This document shows, piece by piece, positions 1-4,402 of a stretch of 7,251 bases of DNA. Numbering within the stretch: position 1 is the first letter of the stretch; each line of letters opens with the position of its first letter. The DNA comes from a bacterium (GTDB lineage Bacteria; Armatimonadota; Fimbriimonadia; Fimbriimonadales; GBS-DC). A model generated the notes under the pieces. That model searched no databases. It saw only the letters and a program-made list of their open reading frames with translations, and was not told the origin of the DNA. Position numbers and translations under genes: made by a program. The stretch spans positions 1 through 7,251 of the forward strand of contig JARJMV020000019.1 in NCBI GenBank assembly GCA_029335935.2, in the 5' to 3' direction.

Positions 1-35
1 TTCCTGGCACTGTCTACATCGAAGGTATAGAGCAT

Positions 36-383
36 ATGTTTTCAGGTAAAAAAGTAATTAAAGTATATGATACGGAAACTCAGCGAATGCACTCGTTCGC
101 GTACACGCAGAATTTGCTAATAGAGAGGTATAAGCCTATAACAGATAAGACATCTTCCGAAAATGACTCGTTCAGAAAGAGACTTGTAGAAGCGTTCATA
201 CTACCAGGGAATCTAAGTGAGCAGCGAGTGGCATTTCCATATATCGTTGAGTGGAAAATTGTTCCTCTTGGCAGGTCGTATATAGACCAACTGGCGAAAC
301 AAACACCGCAAAGAATTGAAATAACACTGAAAACTCATCCAGACAGCGTTATTAAATCGGAACAAAATGTCCAAGACCAATAG
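36..383 (+). CDS. Hypothetical protein, low-GC, possibly the 3' part of a longer gene
   Basis: I do not recognise this 115-residue product and assign no function. It is hydrophilic and charged, with no signal peptide, membrane segment or cysteine, and looks cytoplasmic. The N-terminal part (V7-Y23) reads like beta strands (VIKVYDTE, MHSFAY), and the middle contains a basic, probably helical stretch (S45-F54). The start is uncertain. The reading frame is open from position 3 to the ATG at 36 without a stop and without another ATG, GTG or TTG, so the gene may begin outside the window. A GAAGG at 21-25, ten bases before the ATG, could be a ribosome binding site and supports a start here. G+C is about 41% by hand count over 61-360, far below the genes that follow, which suggests a different origin or an accessory region ending near position 400-500. 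Its last 17 bases overlap a small ORF beginning at 367. Confidence 0.55.
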   Translation: MFSGKKVIKVYDTETQRMHSFAYTQNLLIERYKPITDKTSSENDSFRKRLVEAFILPGNLSEQRVAFPYIVEWKIVPLGRSYIDQLAKQTPQRIEITLKTHPDSVIKSEQNVQDQ

Positions 384-507
384 TGATGCACTGCTACTGA
401 CTTTGCACCGCCACGAGCTGCTGCTCACTATCGGTATCTTCGGAGTGACGCAGATGTTCGCGGATATGCTGGCGGACATGGGGCGTGGGATGGCGACAAC
501 AGTTTGA
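367..507 (+). CDS. Possible small 46-residue protein overlapping the upstream gene
   Basis: This short frame runs from the ATG at 367 to the TGA at 505-507 and encodes 46 residues. It starts 17 bases before the end of the preceding gene, an arrangement compatible with translational coupling. The N-terminus is polar (MSKTNSDA); it is followed by leucine-rich segments (LLLTLHRHELLLTIGIFGV) and a Met-rich tail with repeated MxAxM spacing around residues 30-42. The central part is hydrophobic enough for a membrane-associated or amphipathic helix, though two His, an Arg and a Glu interrupt it. The ribosome binding site is weak: only CGGAA directly upstream, close to the ATG. It lies in the same frame as the dehydrogenase that starts at 526, separated by its own stop and 18 bases. 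I know no family for it. It may be a real small gene or merely an open stretch in the transition from low to high G+C. Confidence 0.3.
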   Translation: MSKTNSDALLLTLHRHELLLTIGIFGVTQMFADMLADMGRGMATTV

Positions 508-513
508 TTTAGG

Positions 514-519
514 TACTAT
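514..519 (+). promoter_or_regulatory. Candidate -10 box for a leaderless dehydrogenase transcript
   Basis: TACTAT matches four of six bases of the sigma-70 -10 consensus and lies in an AT-rich stretch (508-525) between GC-rich sequences. A start about seven bases downstream would fall on the A of the ATG at 526, giving a leaderless mRNA, consistent with the absence of a well-placed Shine-Dalgarno. The -35 side at 17-base spacing (TGGCGA, 491-496) matches only three of six. Suggestive only. Confidence 0.25.
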
Positions 520-525
520 CTATAT

Positions 526-1560
526 ATGCGAGCGGTTCGTATCCATGCGTTTGGCGGCGCGGAGCAACTGATTTACGAGGAGAGCGCGCCTGAACCTGAG
601 GTGGGCGCAGGCGAAGTGAAGGTGCGTGTGCGTGCGTGCGCCCTGAACCACTTAGACCTCTGGGTGCGCAACGGCATCCCCGCTTACAAGACGCCCCTGC
701 CGCACATCTTGGGCAGCGACATCGCAGGTGAAGTGGCGGAGGTAGGCGAAGGCGTGGGCGGCTGGGGCGTAGGCGACACGGTGATTCTGTATCCGATCGT
801 GTCGTGTGGCAAGTGCCGATTCTGCAAGATGGGGCGCGAGAATCTGTGTCAGGAGGTGCAGGTGATAGGCGCACATTGTGCAGGCGGCTACGCGGAGTAT
901 ATCGTCGTGCCCGAACGCAACCTGCTCCCTAAGCCGACGAACCTGAGTTTCGAGGAGGCGGCGGCGTTCCCGCTGGTATTCCTGACCGCGTGGCATATGC
1001 TGATGACCAAAGCCCGCCTGCAACCGGGCGAATGGGTGCTGGTGATGGGTGGCGGCAGCGGCGTGGGCAGCGCGGCTATCCAAATCGCGAAACTGCGCGG
1101 CGCACTGGTGATTGCTACCGCCGGCAACGAGGCGAAACTGGAGCGATGCCGCGCACTCGGCGCGGACTTCACCGTCAACCACAGCGACCCCGAATGGCAC
1201 AAGCAAGTGCGCGCCGCCACCGGAGGCGAGGGCGTGGATGTGGTATTCGAGCATGTTGGGCAAGCGGTGTTCGACGCCTGCATCCGCATGCTCAACAAGG
1301 GGGGACGACTGGTCACCTGTGGCGCGACCACTGGCGGCGCAGCACAGTTCGATATCCGCTATGTGTTCAGCCGCGAGCTGGAGATTCTGGGAACCTACAT
1401 CGGCACACGCGCCGAGCTGCAGCAGCTGTTGCCTCACATGATTTCGGGCAGGCTGCAGCCCATCGTCGACTCTGTGTTCGACCTGCGCGAAGCGCGCGCC
1501 GCCCACGAGAAACTGGAGCGCCGCGACTTCTTCGGCAAAATCGTCCTGCATATCCCCTAA
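526..1560 (+). CDS. Zinc-binding MDR-family NAD(P)-dependent dehydrogenase/oxidoreductase
   Basis: A 344-residue member of the medium-chain dehydrogenase/reductase superfamily, probably a cytoplasmic NAD(P)H-dependent alcohol dehydrogenase or quinone/enone reductase; the substrate cannot be told. The GroES-like catalytic domain covers about residues 1-130 and the Rossmann domain about 140-290, with the nucleotide-binding motif GGGSGVG at 175-181 followed by AAIQIAK. Length is normal for the family. Four cysteines (C94, C97, C100, C108) in a CGKCRFCKMGRENLC stretch form the structural zinc lobe. The usual catalytic-zinc ligands appear replaced: Asn41 sits where ADH has Cys46 (ALNHLDL versus GVCHTDL), and Ser64 where it has His67 (LGSD versus GHE). 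The overall wording (ALNHLDLWVRNG, LPHILGSD, EEAAAFPLVFLTAWHML, GGRLVTCGATTG) fits the Zn_ADH_like subgroup that is known to share these changes. The ATG is the first start after an in-frame TGA at 505-507. No clear Shine-Dalgarno is present. It is the first gene of the probable four-gene plus-strand unit. Confidence 0.93.
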   Translation: MRAVRIHAFGGAEQLIYEESAPEPEVGAGEVKVRVRACALNHLDLWVRNGIPAYKTPLPHILGSDIAGEVAEVGEGVGGWGVGDTVILYPIVSCGKCRFCKMGRENLCQEVQVIGAHCAGGYAEYIVVPERNLLPKPTNLSFEEAAAFPLVFLTAWHMLMTKARLQPGEWVLVMGGGSGVGSAAIQIAKLRGALVIATAGNEAKLERCRALGADFTVNHSDPEWHKQVRAATGGEGVDVVFEHVGQAVFDACIRMLNKGGRLVTCGATTGGAAQFDIRYVFSRELEILGTYIGTRAELQQLLPHMISGRLQPIVDSVFDLREARAAHEKLERRDFFGKIVLHIP

Positions 1561-1561
1561 C

Positions 1562-1565
1562 GAGG
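1562..1565 (+). promoter_or_regulatory. Shine-Dalgarno deciding the DUF1854 start
   Basis: GAGG, six bases before the ATG at 1572. It decides the start, because the same frame stays open far upstream inside the dehydrogenase gene (to about 990), where the translation is an out-of-frame shadow rich in Arg. Confidence 0.6.
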
Positions 1566-1571
1566 CGCACG

Positions 1572-2087
1572 ATGACTCCCAACCTCAACATTCGCTGGTT
1601 AGACCCCACCGCCGTCGTGATTGAGCGCATGCCCGACAGCGTGGCGGTGCGTATCCGCCTGCCCAACGGTGAAGTGTACGAAGATGTGCAGTTCGCGCGC
1701 GCGTTCCCCCTCTCCCACGCGCAGGGCTATGTGAGTGTGCTCAGACGCGAGGAACGCGACAAACTCGTCGAGGTGGGGATGTTCCGCACGCTGGAAGGTA
1801 TGCCCGAACCCTCACGGCAAATCTTGGAAGAGGAGTTAGACCGTCGCTACTTCATCCCCACCATCACGAAAATCCACGCCCTTACCGAAGAGTACGGGCA
1901 ACACCGCTGGGAAGTGGAGACCGACCGCGGCAAGCGCGTGTTCTATGTGCGCAACTGGCGCGACAATGTACACGAACTCTCGCCCGTGCGCTACCTCATC
2001 GTGGCCATCGACGGCAGCCGCTACGAAATTCGCGACATCGACGCGCTCGATGCCCAAAGCCGCGCATGGCTCGATAAACTCGGCTGA
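1572..2087 (+). CDS. Stand-alone DUF1854 family protein
   Basis: This 171-residue cytoplasmic protein matches the DUF1854 pattern along its whole length. It shows the opening beta-rich part with NGEVYEDVQFARAFPLS (32-48), an aspartate/glutamate-rich helix EILEEELDRR-like at 84-92 followed by FIP (94-96), the WEVETDRGKRVFYV block (113-126), and the closing RYEIRDIDALDAQSRAWLDKL segment (150-170). Stand-alone members are often named after an association with cyanophycin metabolism, and the domain also occurs fused to ABC transporters; its biochemical role is not known. There is no transmembrane segment or cysteine. It follows the dehydrogenase by 11 bases and precedes the release-factor homologue, so it is probably cotranscribed. 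The family link is based on recognition of conserved blocks; the functional link to arginine polymers is inference, though argC lies two genes downstream. Confidence 0.85.
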   Translation: MTPNLNIRWLDPTAVVIERMPDSVAVRIRLPNGEVYEDVQFARAFPLSHAQGYVSVLRREERDKLVEVGMFRTLEGMPEPSRQILEEELDRRYFIPTITKIHALTEEYGQHRWEVETDRGKRVFYVRNWRDNVHELSPVRYLIVAIDGSRYEIRDIDALDAQSRAWLDKLG

Positions 2088-2135
2088 ACCCGCAACTTCG
2101 GGTATCCTATACGGGGGCGGGCGGAGACGGAGTAT

Positions 2136-2140
2136 GGAGG
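2136..2140 (+). promoter_or_regulatory. Strong Shine-Dalgarno for the release-factor homologue
   Basis: GGAGG with seven bases to the ATG at 2148, the best ribosome binding site in the window. An in-frame TAA at 2142-2144 directly before the ATG excludes an upstream start. Confidence 0.75.
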
Positions 2141-2147
2141 TTAAGAG

Positions 2148-3341
2148 ATGCAGAACACATTAGAAACGCTCAAAAACTTTCAGTCGGAGCGATACCTAAC
2201 GACGAGTCTGTACCTGAGTTTAGCGCCTGAGGAGCGTGCGGCGCGCCCGCCGATGTATCGCACGCGCCTCAAAACTCTAATGAACCAACTTAGCCACTGG
2301 CTCGACGACCATCCGATGTCGGCACAGGCGCGCGAGTCGGTGCGTCAGGATTTCCAACAGCTGGAGGCATATATCGAGGAGCCATCGCACCTGCTGGGCG
2401 AGAACTCGCTACCAGTGCGCGGCCTCGCGGCGTTCGCCTGCTCGGGCGAGGGGCTGTTCCAAACCGTGCTGCTGCCCTATGTGGAGCGCAACACGCTGGT
2501 CGTCGACCAGACGCCCTATGTGCGCCGCCTCTTCGCCGTCGAAGCCGACTTCGGCGTGAACCTTGTCGCCGTGTTCGACAACCGCGACGCCTACTTCTAC
2601 CAAGTGGATCTTCACGGGATCCAGTCGCTGGATGCGTTCAGCTTCATCAGTGACCGCGAGGTCCAGCCTCCGGGGGTTCACGGCGTGCGCACGCCCAGCG
2701 GCATCACGGCGCAGCACGGCGTCGGCGAACGCAATATTCAGATGCTCAAACAGCACGAGCAACACCAGCACCTGCGCACAATCGCCGAGACCGTCCGCGA
2801 GCTGCGCCGCGCTCACCCGTTCGACCGACTCATCATCGCGGCGCCCGACGAACTCGCCAACGCATTCCCGAACTACCTGCACGACTATGTGCGACGCGCT
2901 TACGCTGGCAGGATTCAGGCGCACGACAAGATGCCCATCAACCAAATCTATGAGCGCGTGCTGGATCGGCTGATTGCGTTGGACTTGGAAGGCGAGTCGG
3001 GCTTGCTCAACGCCCTGAACGAGGCTACGCCCGCGCTGAAAGCCATCGGACTGCCCGCCGTGCTACGCGCCTTAGAGTGGGGCAATGTGCGGGTGCTACT
3101 CTACGACTCGGAGTTCACGCATCCAGGCGCCGTGTTCTACCCCTCGAAACTGATTGGCGTCGACCCCAACGCCGCGCCTGAAGGCACGGTCTCCGTGTGG
3201 AAGATGCCTGATATTGTGGACACTGTGCTGGAGCGTGCGTTGGAGCAGGGCGCACAGGTGGAGGCGGTGCATGGCGACGCGCGCGCGCAGATTCAAGGCG
3301 TGAGCGCGCTGCTGCGCTACCCGATGAGCGAGTCGGTATGA
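2148..3341 (+). CDS. VLRF1/eRF1-type (bacterial archaeo-eukaryotic) release-factor homologue
   Basis: A 397-residue cytoplasmic protein with the layout of bacterial aeRF1/VLRF1-type factors, which are thought to act on ribosome-bound peptidyl-tRNA in rescue or quality control. An N-terminal region (about 1-90) has the SLYLSL strand and a long helix; a VLRF1/eRF1 domain-2-like core follows (about 91-250: RGLAAFACSGEGLF, LVAVFDNRDAYFYQVD, HLRTIAETVRELRR, FDRLIIAAPDE); the C-terminal L7Ae-like domain 3 spans about 275-390 (ALEWGNVRVLLYDSEF, DIVDTVLERALEQGAQVEAV, GVSALLRYP). Two departures from relatives are visible. The loop before the HLR helix reads HGVGERNIQ (190-198) rather than a GGQ/GGWSQ-type motif, so the catalytic Gln seems to be Glu194 or absent. 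The usual zinc-ribbon cysteines in domain 3 are missing, since the whole protein has one cysteine (C98). It may therefore bind ribosomes without hydrolysing peptidyl-tRNA. Its stop overlaps the argC start as ATGA. Confidence 0.82.
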   Translation: MQNTLETLKNFQSERYLTTSLYLSLAPEERAARPPMYRTRLKTLMNQLSHWLDDHPMSAQARESVRQDFQQLEAYIEEPSHLLGENSLPVRGLAAFACSGEGLFQTVLLPYVERNTLVVDQTPYVRRLFAVEADFGVNLVAVFDNRDAYFYQVDLHGIQSLDAFSFISDREVQPPGVHGVRTPSGITAQHGVGERNIQMLKQHEQHQHLRTIAETVRELRRAHPFDRLIIAAPDELANAFPNYLHDYVRRAYAGRIQAHDKMPINQIYERVLDRLIALDLEGESGLLNALNEATPALKAIGLPAVLRALEWGNVRVLLYDSEFTHPGAVFYPSKLIGVDPNAAPEGTVSVWKMPDIVDTVLERALEQGAQVEAVHGDARAQIQGVSALLRYPMSESV

Positions 3342-4384
3342 TACGCATCGGCGTCGTCGGCGCGACAGGCTACACAGGCGGCGAGCTGGTGCGCCTGCTG
3401 AGTGTGCATCCGCGCGTGCAGATTACCGCGCTGGTCTCGCGCTCGGAGGCGGGCAAGCCCATCGCAACTGTGTTGCCTCATCTGCAGGGACTGTCGCTGC
3501 CGACGCTGAGCGGCTATGACCCCGATGCGCTCGCGGCTCAGTGCGAGGTTGTCTTTCTGGCTGGTGAAACGGGCTTCGCGATGGAACATGCGCCCCAGCT
3601 CTTGACGCGCGGGCTGAAGGTGATCGACCTCTCCGCCGATTTCCGCCTCAAAAGCCCTACGGTCTTCGCCGAATGGTACGGCAAGCCCCACAGGGCCCCC
3701 GAACTGCTGCAGGAGGCGTTGTATGGGCTGCCCGAGCTCACGCCTGCCGACGCCTATGGCAAAGCGCGACTGATTGCAACCCCCGGCTGCTACCCCACCG
3801 CGGCGGGGCTGGCGCTCGCGCCCCTGATGCAGGCAGGGCTGGCAGACCCTCAGCGCATCATCATCGATGCCAAGTCGGGTGTGTCGGGCGCAGGCAGGTC
3901 GCGTATTAGCGTGGAGTACCTATTCTCCGAGCTGAACGAGAACTTCAAAGCCTACGGTGTGGAGCGACACCGCCACACACCCGAAATCGAGCAAACGCTT
4001 AGCCAACAGTGCGGGCAGTCGGTACGCGTGCGCTTCACGCCCCACCTCGTTCCGATGACGCGCGGTATCCTCTGCACCGCCTATGTCCCACTAACGCAGC
4101 CAATCCGCGCGGAGCACCTACACGCGCTCTATGCCGATTACTACGCCCGTCAGCCGTTTGTCATCGTGCGTCCACTGGGTGAATACCCCGCCACGCGCGA
4201 AGTGTACGGCTCCAACCGATGCGACATCGGGCTGACCGTCGACACACGCACGCAAACGGCTGTGATTATCAGCGTAATTGACAACCTTGTCAAAGGCGCG
4301 GCAGGGCAAGCCATTCAGAACATGAACCTGATGTTCGGACTGGACGCGACCACAGGGCTGCCAGTGGCGGGCGTTCTGCCCTGA
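3338..4384 (+). CDS. argC: N-acetyl-gamma-glutamyl-phosphate reductase (ArgC)
   Basis: ArgC performs the third step of arginine (ornithine) biosynthesis in the cytoplasm: NADPH-dependent reduction of N-acetyl-gamma-glutamyl phosphate to N-acetylglutamate semialdehyde. The 348-residue length is typical. The N-terminal nucleotide-binding motif is GATGYTGGELVRLL (8-21). The catalytic cysteine is C151 in TPGCYPTAA, the conserved GVSGAGR lies at 181-187, and the catalytic-histidine block HRHTPEI is at 211-217. The C-terminal DNLVKGAAGQAIQNMN (315-330) closes the family signature. Nothing is missing or broken. The ATG overlaps the preceding stop (ATGA at 3338-3341) with only a weak GAGCGAG upstream, so translation is probably coupled to the release-factor homologue. 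No argJ, argB or argD follows, because the next gene converges from the other strand 18 bases away. argC is thus the last gene of its unit here. Confidence 0.97.
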   Translation: MIRIGVVGATGYTGGELVRLLSVHPRVQITALVSRSEAGKPIATVLPHLQGLSLPTLSGYDPDALAAQCEVVFLAGETGFAMEHAPQLLTRGLKVIDLSADFRLKSPTVFAEWYGKPHRAPELLQEALYGLPELTPADAYGKARLIATPGCYPTAAGLALAPLMQAGLADPQRIIIDAKSGVSGAGRSRISVEYLFSELNENFKAYGVERHRHTPEIEQTLSQQCGQSVRVRFTPHLVPMTRGILCTAYVPLTQPIRAEHLHALYADYYARQPFVIVRPLGEYPATREVYGSNRCDIGLTVDTRTQTAVIISVIDNLVKGAAGQAIQNMNLMFGLDATTGLPVAGVLP

Positions 4385-4402
4385 GTGGGGGATTGCAGGT
4401 AC

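Noticed and set aside
213..479. 88-residue minus-strand frame in the left border region
   Set aside because: Ser/Cys-rich, antisense to the low-GC gene, and no recognisable motif. It cannot be fully excluded because the plus-strand gene is itself unidentified, but the plus-strand frame has the better start and extends upstream.
1411..1460. Repeated CAGCTG/CTGCAG palindromic words in the dehydrogenase gene
   Set aside because: Explained by Leu-Gln codon runs (ELQQLL, RLQP) in a GC-rich coding sequence, with no regular spacing.
652..1551. 299-residue open frame on the minus strand across the dehydrogenase
   Set aside because: It is antisense to a well-recognised gene, is Ala/His/Gln/Val-rich, and resembles no family; long antisense frames are expected at this G+C.
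990..1571. In-frame upstream extension of the DUF1854 frame within the dehydrogenase gene (a 365-residue open frame in total)
   Set aside because: The upstream part is Arg-rich low-complexity translation of a GC-rich gene in another frame; the DUF1854 family start and a GAGG site point to the ATG at 1572.
2088..2103. Small inverted repeat ACCCG-6-CGGGT just after the DUF1854 stop, considered as a terminator
   Set aside because: Only five pairs and no following T-run; more likely chance or a minor mRNA structure in the 60-base gap.
2103..2108. TATCCT as a -10 box for a separate promoter of the release-factor homologue
   Set aside because: No acceptable -35 hexamer lies 16-18 bases upstream; the evidence is too weak to call.
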